A stretch of 64,000 nt of DNA, taken from NCBI GenBank assembly GCA_037074765.1, contig JBAMDO010000564.1, forward strand, positions 434,001 through 498,000, given 5' to 3'. Shown here piece after piece: positions 13,520 through 25,788 of this stretch. The position numbers and the translations under genes are program-made. Numbering within the stretch: the first letter of the stretch is position 1; every line of letters begins with the position of its first letter. The notes below the pieces were generated by a model. The model saw nothing but the letters and a program-made list of their open reading frames with translations. It searched no databases and was not told the origin of the DNA. The stretch comes from Mansonella perstans. Its lineage: Eukaryota; Nematoda; Chromadorea; Rhabditida; Onchocercidae.

Positions 13520-14080
13520 CTCTATGCTCTTCTCAGGATATCAAAAAAGTCGCACTGTTTTCATTGAGTACTAAAATTAGATTTCAATAAGTTGAGGAAT
13601 GTATATCAATCAGTAATAATTTATGATATTCTGTATAGCACGAATAATTAAATGTTCGGTTTTGTGAGTTAAGCTTGAAATTTTTTGGGGACATGAAAAT
13701 TTAATTGCAATTCAGCAAAATTCAGTTGCATCAATGCTAATTGAAAGACTTTTCAGAAAAATACTTATTAGTAATGAATGGATAAATTTTGCAATTAATT
13801 AAGCTATTCAAGCAATAGAAGATTCATTTATACAGTTTATGCAATGCGAATATTATTAGTACAAAATATTTTCGTTTTAGAAATTGAAAGTAAAAGAAAA
13901 GTGACACGTGTCATTCAATTAATTAAAATAATAATTAAATGTGATTTTTGGAACAAAATATAACAATGAACCAAGAATTCAATTTGCAAACAAAAAGAGA
14001 CGCGTTTTTAGTTTTGGTCATTTGTTGAGTAAAACGAGTAAATTAATTAATATCCATTATATGTTTATTTCTTACAGTGG
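13520..14080. promoter_or_regulatory. Putative divergent promoter region
   Basis: About 560 bp separate the head-to-head starts of the K+ channel gene and the small plus-strand gene. The sequence is AT-rich. No specific transcription-factor site can be supported from reading alone. Confidence 0.35.
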
Positions 14081-17000
14081 ATGCTAAGTTTTTCTAGCAA
14101 AATTCAATTGGGACCGATGATTTTGTTATCATCTAATCCTGAGTAAGATTATGACACCTGTGAATGTAAAAATCTTATGCGATCGCTTTAACTTTAAAGA
14201 TCACATAGAATGATGTTGTTAGAGCTTCACTCTTTATTTGTCTCGAAATGTCTGTATTGTTCATGAAAAAATCTATGCTTTAGCATAGCAGTTAGTAGGC
14301 AAATTTTCTTCTCATTAATATTTTCCTACCGAACAAGGCATTAATCCAATTGGAGAAATTTACAAAATGAAGCCAGTTTTTATTTGTTGTTATAAAAACC
14401 CCAATTCATTTTCGCTTCATGTCATTTACGTTTCATGTCATTAACTTCATGTCATTAACGTCAATGTTATTTTGGGAAAGTTAATTAAAGATAATAAAAA
14501 CTTTTAAATGGTAGCTTTTTTCAGAAATTCCAAAAAATCTTGTTATATATTATTGTATAATAGAAAAAATTTGCAGCAGAAAACGATGGCGAAATATGGC
14601 AAACTTCAAATTATTAAAGATTAAGTGCGAACAAAACCTTTCGTAAGATAATATTCAATTTTTATCAATACAATAAATTTATAAATTATTATTGAAAAAG
14701 TATTATTTGAAAAAGTGAAGGAAACGAGAAAATTAATTAAGTGGAAAAAAATTTCAAAAATGATGCAAATAAAATGTGATAAGAATGAATGCAATATTGC
14801 TGAAAATAGCTGAAAAAGAAAAAGATTTAAAAGTAGGTATGACAGAACAAAAGCTGCTGAACAGAAGGAATTATATTTTACACACTGTACTGGCAAAGAT
14901 TATAAACCTCGATAAAACTTTGCATTAAGAAGCTACCTCAACAGCTGTTAAATAAAATATATTTTTGAAGTGTCTTATAATTAAATGACTATAAAAATCT
15001 AATATAAACACATTTAATTAATTATGTTACATAGCAACTGCAACACATAACATATGAAATATAGAAATGGAAATGCATTCCATGCAATTAAAAATTAATA
15101 TTTTTGTAAAATTGAAAAAAAATACGCAAAAAAAATTCTGTGATGAAAGCTTTTTTTATTATCAGCCGAAATCACTGAATTGCAATGTAAAATTATTGGA
15201 CTTTTATGCAATTAATTGCTGGGAAACATGAATAAATTGCTTTGATGGCTTATTTTACTGAGAGTTATATGACATATGACACTATTGATAGATTTAAACA
15301 GCATAAAATAAATTTCTGAAACAAATTTCTCTTCAGTTTCTTTGTTTCCAATTTTTTCAACAAAAAAAACGAAATTTGATGCTGTCGTTTGATTAGATAT
15401 ATTTAGTATAGTAAACAGTTCAAAGAATATTTTGAGATAAATGAATTCATTTTTTAAGTGTAATATACGGGAAGCATAATTAATCTTCCCAATGAAGATA
15501 TTTTGGTTTTTTTAACGAAGTTGAAGCAATTTTACTTTCTATTGATCTTTTTAAAGAAGTTTGTTAGTACTGTTTAATTAAATTAGACATAATTGGTGAA
15601 ATAGCAGTGAAAGGATTTATTATAAGTTGATAGATGCAAGGTTCTCAAAAAAAAAAAAAAACAATCTCAGCACAACCTAAGTATTATATCACAAAATTAG
15701 AATAGAAATTTCGAAATCTAATCAGAAAAATATGATGATTGGAGTGATAACAAATATCATATGGAACATCAAAGCTCATTTTAATCACGATAAAAGGTTG
15801 CAAAAGTTTGAGAGAGACATTTAAATTTATTTTAATTAAGATGAAATTTTAAAAAATAGAGGATCGCCATTGATGAAAGGAAAAATTGATGGAAAGCATC
15901 TGAGTTTGTAGATGCGCGGAATAACATTTATCTTTTCACTGAATTTTTTTCTCTATTATTTTTGCTTTCATTGTCGCTCTCATTCAACAAAAAATTTATT
16001 CAAATTAAATGCAATTTGGTACTTTTGAGATAGATTTTGAATTGTTGTTAAATAGAAATATTCAGATTTTGTGGAAAAAAATCAAAAGTAACCAAATAAA
16101 ATTTTTGTAAGCAATTAAATTGTTGCTAATTAAATAGAGAAAATTTTTGAAACATTCAAGTTTAAATTAAAGAAGAAGTTCTCTTAGCTAAACAGAGATT
16201 GAATCCAATGACTGATTTTTAAGAACTCGATTTTAAGTGATTATGATGATACATTGCATAATTGAGGATGCTCTTAGGATGTGGAATTTGTAAAAGTTTA
16301 TACATACTTTCAACGCATATTTTTATTTCCTTTTCACAACACAATTCCAATTTTTTAAAATAAATTTTGCTGCTAGCATTTTAATTTGAATAAATTTTTT
16401 ATTGGATGGGTGCGACAGTGAAAGCGAAAACGGCAGAGAACCTATCGAGATTCAGCAATGTTATTATGTGATCATGAAATTTAGCAGCTTTATCATTTGT
16501 TCTTAATGTTCAGTGGTTTGTTCTTCAAAATATTAATTTAATTAACACTGTTGACTGTTTGAACGCATAATGTATTAATGAAAATCGAAATGATTGCATG
16601 CCTTTCAAAATTTGAATCTATGTTTATTTCATTAGCATTTTTCTAATAAAAATATCTTGCAAACTATATTTTCGAGCCTATAATTTTTCTAATTAAGTGA
16701 ATATGCCGAACCCTTTCGATGAATCTTTAATTGCAGTTATTTCACATAATTAAATATTGTAAGTAGAAAATTGTCAGAAAATCGAGGTCTCAAAAATAAA
16801 GTAGTTGTATCGCTCTACTGCTTGGACGGTGAAAAAGATAACAAAAATCATGTTAAGTATTGCTAACTTGAAATTACTCATGCAATTAATTAATGACTCA
16901 ATATTTTAACTACTTCACTTGTTACCGTAGAATGTGTAATTATTATTATCTGGATTAATATTGAAATAAATCATTTATGCGTATCTTGATAATGCCATTA

Positions 17001-18327
17001 AAACTAAAAATATCTTGGAAAACGTTTCCAATTAAAATTTTCATAAATAGGGGAATTGAAGCAGAAATGATGGGTTTCAATAATTAGAAACTAGCGACAA
17101 GATATAAAAAAAGTTTAAAATGAGTAAATAAATATGAAAAATCATATTTCGCATCAAAGCCATGCCGTGAAATATCCTTTATCTAACTAATTTCTTTTTA
17201 ATATTTCAACATAATGAATCTTTAGCATGACGAACAATTGAAAAACCATTTAATGTATTTCTGAAAAAGATTCAATCTTATCGTTCAATTTGCTGTAGCA
17301 GAAATGGTTGAAATTAATAAGATTTTGTACCTAATTAAACGCTGAGATTGATTTGAATCGCATCAAAAATCAATTTTCTGAAGAATTTGGATTGCATTAA
17401 AAAGCAATTCAAGAAAATATCAAAGTGTAATTTCAAGCAGCGAACCTTTATTTTCCAAATTTTAGTTTTCAAACGATGTGAAGCATAAAAGATGATGACA
17501 TTTCCAATGTTAAAATGGCTAGCACCACCATTCATATTGCTTATTCGCTATTAGAGAAATTTTCTGTTTTTGTTCCCAACAAGTTAACACATTAATTATT
17601 CTTATTATTCACAATGCAGTTACCAGTCGTTTTTCTAATTATTTGCTGCTTTTGTTCTAATACTAATTTCTTCAAGTTGCATACTTTTTGTAAGTCCTTT
17701 TTATCATGTGGAAGAAATAAGGATCTTAGGGCTTTTTTCAGCACTTTCACGAAGGTTGTATTGTAAGGGATCTTCCAAAAAATCAACATTTATTACTTCT
17801 AACCACTTCTAGTGATCAAAACACAAAAAAAATTCAAAGTGTATGATCAACTAATCAGCTTAATTAAATACTTCTTTTCAGGTCTCGCTCAGTATGATAG
17901 AATCGGAAACACATTTGAACAAATTCAGGATGCAGATTTTTACAAGAAACCAGGTTTGACGCATCTCAGCCTCTCTATATTTTTATATTAGAATATCATA
18001 CTTTTATATTAGAGTACATTAACAGAGACTAATTTCCGGTCACAAATATTATGAACGCATAGGAAGTTATGGTGAGGAACGAAGCGCTGGCAAAGGTAGA
18101 TTTAAAGTTGCTTCGAACATAAAATAATCAGTGAGGGAGAAAATTTTTGACTTCAAACTATACTATATCACCAGATTTTGAAATACACAATAATTTGGCC
18201 TCTGAAGAATCGTCGAATTTTAGAACCTTGTTCAACACGATCCAGACACGGCAATGGTACTCGTAGTAAAAACAAATTCAATAACAGCGGCGATCAAAAC
18301 CTTCCCGCTCTTAATAAAAAGGACTAA
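14081..18327 (+). CDS. Small unrecognised protein, five candidate exons
   Basis: Exons 14081-14142, 16419-16459, 17882-17953, 18063-18095 and 18224-18327 (stop TAA). The last three have well-formed acceptors and donors and join in phase to give ...AQYDRIGNTFEQIQDADF, YKKPGSYGEERSAGK and a polar, Arg/Asn/Lys-rich end finishing NLPALNKKD. The two upstream exons also join in phase. They start at an ATG three bases after a TTACAG acceptor, the usual spacing for a trans-spliced nematode mRNA, and give about 103 residues in all. I do not recognise a family. The three 3' exons are well supported. The first two, separated by introns of 2.3 and 1.4 kb, are less certain, and further exons may lie in the gaps. 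It is divergent from the K+ channel and convergent with ula-1. Confidence 0.6.
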
Positions 18328-18353
18328 AGAGTTATTTTGTTGATTATTTGCAA

Positions 18354-18359
18354 AATAAA
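18354..18359 (+). terminator. Polyadenylation signal of the small plus-strand gene
   Basis: AATAAA 27 nt past the stop codon at 18325-18327. Confidence 0.55.
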
Positions 18360-18727
18360 TTTGAATTTATTATAAACTTGAAGAGAACTGTACAAATCAA
18401 ACGAAATAAAGTAATAACATGGCACGCGCAATAACATTTATATCTTAAAAAGGAAATTAAAAATCAAACGTCCTAATTTGTATGTATGCAGCACAAATGT
18501 GAAAAATGTAGCATGAAATTTCACTCTCATGCACATATCATTTTCTATATAATAGCAACGAGGCATGAAAATGCATCAATTTTCTTTTTAATTAGTTAAG
18601 ATTTGCGCTAAAAAATGAAGTAAATAATACCGATCTTTTAACTGCAGGCGTTGATGAGTCTGGATAAATTAGCTAATTTATTCATAATTCTTGTTTTATA
18701 TAAAATTTTTCAAAAGTTAAGCAACTA
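18360..18727. other. Convergent intergenic spacer
   Basis: About 370 bp between two 3' ends. Contains the polyadenylation signal of ula-1 on the minus strand and nothing else recognised. Confidence 0.6.
18677..18682 (-). terminator. Polyadenylation signal of ula-1
   Basis: AATAAA on the minus strand, about 46 nt past the TGA stop at 18728-18730. Confidence 0.55.
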
Positions 18728-21700
18728 TCAAAGTCGGTATGTTTGAGCACGCTGCGTATGACCATCAAAAACAAATGTATTATCGAGGTATACGTATTGA
18801 TGTGTGATTAATTTTATTATTTCTTGTGCTGTGATACCACCAATCAGCGAAGCGACAACATGTAATTCAGAGGCGCCGTAACGACACATTTCATCGATTG
18901 CTATCTGCGGAATTTTTTCCAGTATTTCGCTCCCATCCTTTAACTGAAAAAGAAAATCCGAAATTTTAAGAACTTCACGCTGGAAGGTAAAGAGATCCTA
19001 GGTATAGATTGAAAATGAATTCTCAGGATTTCACTAAAGCCCTTTTTGTTGGTGCAGCAGAAAATATCAAAAAAAATGAAAATAGAAACTACACTAATTT
19101 TTTTTTGCGGATCTATAAATAGAATAAATTGTGCTATAATTATACGTGTAAGTTCTACAAAATAAATAACTTTAACTTATTATTGGTTATTTTGCGGAGA
19201 ACAGTTTTTGGCAGTGCAGCAGAAAATTAACACTTATCAACTAATCAATAATCACTTTGGGATTTATGCTTTTACTGAAATCTGAAACAAGCTGAAAAAA
19301 GTCACCAAGAAACTTCAGTACAATTATCATTTTTGACTAGATGTACTTAATATAGTTCTCGTCTTAAATTTAAATGATCTAAAAGTCATCGGATCCATTT
19401 ATTACAAACAAAAACTTCTGGGAATATAGTCTTTGAATGAAGGGGGAAGGAATAAAAATTTCGTTTAATGAATCGATAGTCTAATAGGGAACTTACTTCA
19501 GTTTCCGTGATCAAATCAACTACTCTTGCTTTGAGATCATAAGCATCTATAGTACACGGCACACCATTTGTTCCCGGGAAACGCGATTTTTCAGAGTGAA
19601 ACCTTCAAAACAATTATCACGTCTGTTAACAAATAAAATAAGACAAAACAACCGTAGGAAAATAAAAGTCATAAAAGTTCCTGAATTTTTTTTCATACAT
19701 CGATATGACGTACATAGAGAAAAATAATGAACTAAGACAACAAATGTTTATTTACCTATCAATAGCTCTCAATAAAATATACCACACCGCTGGTGATATC
19801 TCAGGAACACCCGTAACGGAATTAGGTTCGAGGCTGGCATTTCGTATGTCATTGAACACTTCCTTAAAATTTGTAAAATCGATCGTTAACCTCACGCAAA
19901 CTCATTTGCTGTGTATATTAAATGCACAAAATACTGCCTTATAAATCCATTTCCAATGCAGTGGAGATGACGTATGACTTGATCTGAGTTCACGAGGAAA
20001 ACATAAGCATATAAGCAGGAAACCTGTTTCATGTTACTTTGCTGCCATAAAGATTTCTAACACATTACTGCAGTTTCATAACTTAATCAAACCTCTAATG
20101 ATGACTTCATTTCCTGAGCAATGGTCGTTCCACGTTGTACTCGAAGAAAGGCAGCCTTCTTGCAGAAAAATTCGCAGTTATGAAATTTAATGATATCAGT
20201 TGAAATACCTCGCTCTGAGAGAAGTGCGTGAAGATAACTCATAACCTGAAAGTTCAACCATAATACAGTGATTCCATAGGGTAAACATTATTTCTGACAT
20301 ATTTCATTTATAATGACACACTGTGTTTCTTAATATTATTTACACAGTTCCCGCTCAGTTAATGCAACATAAAAAGTTGACTATGTAAAGCAAAACTTTC
20401 TTTCAAAACTTGATCCACTATTTTTCTCAAAAGATATTTAGACAGAAGTCAGAAATTTTCAGGATCGAATCATTTCATAACAGTGCATCGATAAATACGA
20501 AAAGCTTCAAGTTTCAGAGCATTTCCGAATAAGAACTCAAACCTCCTTCGCATCCTCTTTGGCCTTATCTCGAAATTTCGTCGCTAAAAGAACATAGCTT
20601 TCGGAATCACTAATCATATCGGGTAAACTACCTCGTAGAGGAAGAATATCATGGGCAATGACAAAACGCCGTAAAGCTGCGGTCAACAACCAAAACTGTG
20701 CTAGGTCTGGTTGTCGTGCTTTCGGATGATCTAATAATTTTTTTACTTCTAAAGGTATCTGAAAATAAAAAATGAGCAGTTTGGAACTGAATTCAATATT
20801 TTAAATCATATTCAAAACTACTGATCTTATATATTATCATATTGTAAACACCAACTGTTGTTCTTTTTAGTGAACGAACCATCGCGGTTTGACCTTCGAC
20901 AAAATTTTCTTCCTGAATAGATCCAGTTTCGGGATGCGCCATCCGTAGTGACATAAAAATCTAAAGAAACAACCATCTTAAAAATTTCACTTCTCGTCAT
21001 TTTGGAGAAAAGCAATTAAGATTCCTGACCAAAATGATCAAAAATAATAATAATACTGGATGAGGAAAATTGAAAAAAAAGGAATATGGAAAGAGTTGCT
21101 TGGAAACTGAGACAGCCTAACATTTCAGTACTTACCGTTTCAAATGTTTTCCTTTTTTCACGATTATCTGGAAAATCATCTTGGCTATATTTCTGTCGCC
21201 ACAGTGCGAGCGTTTTTAGAAATAAAAGTAAGTATGGAGTGCGGGAATGAGCATCATAGAGCATCTGGTTTAGATCTATCGAATCTACCAATTCCGATAA
21301 TGCTGGAAACGGACAGTCGAGCCTGAATACCACTGAATGATTAGCAATGTCATTTGAAGATGCTTTATCTGCAATCGTGCCTAAGGATATGGGACACAGT
21401 TTAGCTCCATCCACCCACTATTTTCTGACCAATTTTTATTAATCCAATTTGAGCCCTTCGCAAGAATTATGTAAACGATTTAACCTTCAGTAAAGGACTT
21501 CTTAAGACTCAATCTGAAAATCTTGAACAAAATGATTTCTTCGATCAACAAAAAAAGAAAAAATTGAACGAGAAAACTGATGTAACCTTAAATCCGGTGG
21601 CACATTTTCTTCATGTGTATCAATAATCGTGTGTTCTTGAACAGAAATTCGTATAAATCCGACAAGACCATATGCTCTACACCATGCAAAAAAAATTAAA

Positions 21701-22565
21701 ATTACTATCCGAAGCAGAACCGTTTTGGAAAGGTGGTAAAAAAATCTACAATATAAAAATTTAGCGAAATGTCTGAAATTCATCTTCAAATTTCATGAAA
21801 TTTGATTAAATTATTACATCTGAGGGTATCTTTTCCTGCTAGGTGACTGTAATTTACACACACTGAGCCTCGCCTAGAGTATGCAATTCTAACCTTGCAT
21901 GAACAAAAGGTATATTTTTCTCAAATAAAAATTCATTTATTTGTGCAGCAACATCAATATTCAAATTGCATCCAACAATAACAGCAAACTGTCTCAAAAA
22001 ATCCGTATCTTTGGTAATGATATCTTCAGGATTTCCTAAATCGAAACCTCCTTCCACTGATGGATTTAGCTCCTGAAAGATATTGAATAAAAAAATAATT
22101 CATATTAACTAGCTCCTCTTGTTGATACGAATAACAACCAATGTAGTTATGACAGGAATCACAGAAGCTTTTGAAAGTGCTCCAATAACAAGGCAACTAT
22201 CTATTGTTTAAAAAACAACGATGTCTTTGAGATCCAAAAAATAGGTCACTTTTCATTATTATGGAGAACACTTAAACAAATTCAAGAATTTTTGTAATTA
22301 CCATAAGTAATCGTAGTGCAGCTTTTGCTCTCGGTTGACCAACTTCATCGTCAACAAAAAAATTATTGCCTAAATCCGGTTTGCATATAATTGCAGAATC
22401 GACGATATACACTGACTTGATACCAGCAAGTACTAAATTTTTGATAATTTCGCATCCCAAAGCTGATGCACTTAGTACGCAGACAGTGGCATGCTCAATA
22501 CATGATTGACCCTCATCACCCCAGAGACGAATCTGCCGATCATATCGTGCATCATCTTGCATCAT
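18728..22565 (-). CDS. ula-1: NEDD8-activating enzyme E1 regulatory subunit (NAE1/APPBP1/ULA1)
   Basis: Ten exons in coding order: 22565-22302, 22072-21894, 21676-21587, 21322-21136, 20960-20856, 20758-20543, 20245-20093, 19862-19756, 19602-19497, 18943-18728. All phases agree, giving 540 residues; the human protein has 534. Family landmarks in order: the N-terminal [13 protein letters not shown] with the Rossmann-like [59 protein letters not shown], and the C-terminal [18 protein letters not shown] followed by [10 protein letters not shown]. By established knowledge this subunit pairs with UBA3 (RFL-1 in C. elegans) to adenylate NEDD8, and it carries half of the composite E1 without the catalytic cysteine. 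NEDD8 then modifies cullins. The stop immediately follows the conserved C-terminus, and the start at 22565 matches the family N-terminus. Convergent with the small gene to its left. Confidence 0.96.
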
Positions 22566-23077
22566 TCTTCGTTGAGACCGTTAATTCTGAAACTGTCATC
22601 TTGTTTAGTGAAAAGCAAATGGAGCAAACTAACGGCAAATTTCGCTCCTTCAGAATCTGTTTATTCAACAAAAGAAATTGCGTTTTGCCTGAAGCTGACA
22701 CATAATAAGAAACGAAATCAGATTCAATTAGATGGATAAAATAAAGAGTGTGTATTTTGTAAAAGATGAATACCACAATGTATATTAATATTGATGAATA
22801 TTTGTAATTAAACTAAAACATTAAAATTTGCCATAAAATGTAAAATTCCTCTTCCTTTTATTGACCATAAATTTATTTAATTGATTTCTCAATTCTCTAG
22901 ATCACACAATTTTCATTATTTCCAGTAATTTTTATAAACTGCTCTCTATTTCAGATTTGGTCAGATTCTTTTTTCAATGATTGAAACTACAATAATTCAC
23001 TAATTCTAGATTCAGTCATCTATTAACAAAGTTTACAATGATTCATGATTCCTACTGCTTCATCAACTATCCCTTCG

Positions 23078-23338
23078 CTAAATCCCTCCCAGAATCTTAC
23101 CATCATCACATCCTTGTAAGCCATCAATGTCATATAGCAGATAGTCGTCGCATACTTGTTGCATGCTACTGAAAGTTTCTAAGTTACAAACTGGATTCTG
23201 TCCGTGATTGTTGACGTTACAAATTGAATTCTGTCCGTGATTGTTGACGTTACAAACTGGATTTTGTCCGTAATTGTTGACGTTACAAACTGGATTCTGT
23301 CCATGATTCTGTTCGTTGACCAAGTTTTTGTGATGCAC
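23078..23338 (-). CDS. Possible repeat-containing short ORF
   Basis: An 86-codon minus-strand frame made largely of an 11-residue unit (approximately GQNPVCNVNNH, about four copies) encoded by the 33-bp minisatellite below. Because the unit is a multiple of three, the array stays open. Base composition is less AT-rich than the surroundings. No homologue is recognised, and no splice sites or signal peptide link it to a gene. It may be coding or simply an open repeat. Confidence 0.25.
   Translation of the reverse strand: MHHKNLVNEQNHGQNPVCNVNNYGQNPVCNVNNHGQNSICNVNNHGQNPVCNLETFSSMQQVCDDYLLYDIDGLQGCDDGKILGGI
23184..23315. repeat. 33-bp minisatellite, about four copies
   Basis: The unit begins TTACAAACTGGATTCTGTCC and ends GTGATTGTTGACG. 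Copies start at 23184, 23217, 23250 and 23283, the last imperfect. They differ by a few substitutions, some of which change the encoded residue (Pro/Ser, Val/Ile, His/Tyr). Confidence 0.9.
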
Positions 23339-24707
23339 GATTGTCGTGAGATTTCTGATGGGATGTCATTGTGAATCATCATCTACGATTTCAGTGTGTC
23401 ATCCTGATATAGCAACCACCCTTTTCAATTAGAAATGAGGCGGGAATTTATATCTGATCAATTTTTCTTCTTTTTTTTTATGTACTTTAAGATGTGCAAT
23501 TTAGTGAATTTCATTTCAGTGCAAAACTATATCTTAAATGATGTGATTCAGCACTTATAACCATTTCCATCTTTCTGCAGATACGTAGAAAAATGGCAGA
23601 AATTGAAGATAATTTGAATGTCTGTGCGTACTGCAATAAAAAAAACGAAAAATTATACTTGGAAAGTATAATTTATTATCGATTTTATCGGAAAATATAA
23701 TTTATTATGCATTTCAACTGAAAAAAAAAAAAGAATATTGACACACTGCAAACTTGGAAAGAATGATGACTACAAACTGCAAACTTTTCAGTGTTTAATT
23801 ATCCCGGGAGATTTGAATATAGTTTCCTGGAGATCCCTCAATAACAATTGCTCATTATTTTGTTGAATGCTAAATTGCAAACAAAACGTCTTGACAAAAA
23901 AACATTCAAACATTTTTGAAATACATTTGAGAATTCTGCTCAAATATTTTAAAATTTTCTTTCCAAAAAATACTAATATCATGCATATAAACCGTCCGGA
24001 AAAATTTACATCTTCACAAAATTTCATCAGACTAAACCACTAATTTTAAGTCTCTTCTTTATTGAAAAGAAGTTTACATTTATCGTTCTCCTTAATTGTC
24101 TTCTTCAAATGGAATACTATATATAAACACTTATAAGAAATCTAACTTTTTTTTTTTAATCTATTGAATTTGAAAGATCCTTAAAGTTCATTGATTGACA
24201 AAACATTTATGGATTGTTTGAGATATGATTAAATGAAATTCGAAAAAAGTTGTAAAGACCTAATTTGAGTTTGCATATATTATACTAAAGGATGTTTCAT
24301 CGCTATAATTAATGTGAGTGCTTTCACTTTCATTCTAAAAATGTTAACAGAGCTTCACAGCCTTTTTATAGATTGTAATCAACTAACTTTATTTAATAAT
24401 ATCTTTCTAGGCTTGCCTTGTTTACTAAAAAAGGAATGATAGAAGAGTGAGAAAAGGAGAAAGAGAAAATCGAGAAATAATATAAAAAAATGGCTACCCA
24501 AAAATGAGAATTAAAAGCGAAGTGAGAAAAAGAATTTGTAGATCGATTTCTAAAATGTGCATTATATGAAATAGCATAGGGGGTTGTAAATGTTTTATTA
24601 CTAAAAATGCTTAAAAGATTTCACTAAAAGTTAATTATTTTTGCCTCTACTTGTTGACTGCTTCATTGCTTCGCTCTTCGTTCATTCATATAAGGGAAAA
24701 GTTTTCC

Positions 24708-24829
24708 GATGGCTTATTATTATAGTATTATTATTATGATGCTTATTATTATAGTATTATAATTACGATGGCTTATTATTATAGTATTATTATTATGATA
24801 GCTTATTATTATAGTACTATTATTATTAC
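24708..24829. repeat. AT-rich tandem repeat, about four copies of 30-31 bp
   Basis: Units of GATGGCTTATTATTATAG followed by a TATTATTAT-type tail, with small indels and substitutions between copies. Confidence 0.85.
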
Positions 24830-25774
24830 AGTGTTTCTTTTCTTTTTATTTAGATTTTAATTTTTTAGTTATTTATTGTGATTTTAGCTATTACCATGTT
24901 TTTTGAGTTTTTTTTGTTTTGATATTACTACAAATTTGATTAAATTTAATTTAAGAAGTGATTGTTTATAAGTGGATTGTAAAAATATTAAAATATTTTC
25001 TTATATCTGATTACAGTTAGCTAGAATTACTTTTTTTTTGAATTTAATTAAAATTTCTTTTTTTGGATTAGAAGATTTTTTGCAAAATTTTGCGTATTAT
25101 TTTTGATAGAAATTTACACTTGATTTTTCCGAGGATTTTTTTTTCTAAAGACAAAAATTTGAATTTTATAATTTTCTAAATGTTGCTCCTTTTCAAAGTA
25201 ACTTAAAAATAGAGTGGTATGAAAATCGTGATCATGATCAGCTCAAATATTTATTTAAGCAAATAACTGCGCAGCTTTTGGTTTATGCAATATTGAAGAG
25301 ATTAGTTTTAATTTATATTGATCTTCAAGAATTGACGTGTTTTTTTAATGTAGCTTAAGCTGATCCAGACGAATGCTTTCTAAATAAACTATTTAAGCTA
25401 ATCGTAAATAGGTGATCAGGAACAGAAAACATTACATTACTTTTTCCGCCATTAAAATGCAGAGAATTTTTTTGATTTCTCAGTTCTAAAAAAATTTGAA
25501 ATTTTTGCAGGAAAAACTTTAATTTGTGCCTTCTATTAAACTTTACATTTCGTTTTGGCAGAATCACTTCCTTAAAATGCGACATTAACACTTTTGTCGC
25601 AATTGTTCAGGAATAATATACCATATTATTTTCAAAATTCAAAATCGAATGTAATTCTAGTAAAAATTAATTTTTTGTATGAGATTTAATATGATCGTCG
25701 TTATTTTTTAGATAATTCTGCTATAATTATGTTAAATCATAATTCCGATCAGATCGAACTTAGGTACTTCTTCC

Positions 25775-25780
25775 ATTCAG
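25775..25780 (+). promoter_or_regulatory. Probable trans-splice (spliced-leader) acceptor
   Basis: ATTCAG preceded by a pyrimidine-rich stretch, ending 8 nt before the ATG at 25789. This spacing is typical of nematode spliced-leader addition. Inferred, not demonstrated. Confidence 0.5.
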
Positions 25781-25788
25781 AGTACATA

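Larger units (their letters stand above)
22566..25774. other. Divergent intergenic region with repeats
   Basis: AT-rich region between the 5' ends of ula-1 and the ligand-gated channel gene. It should hold both promoters, but no specific motif could be assigned. It contains the two tandem arrays listed separately. Confidence 0.55.

Noticed and set aside
14621..14896. 91-codon minus-strand hydrophobic ORF
   Set aside because: Phe/Leu/Ile-rich because it is the complement of an A-rich tract; no start context, homology or splice sites.
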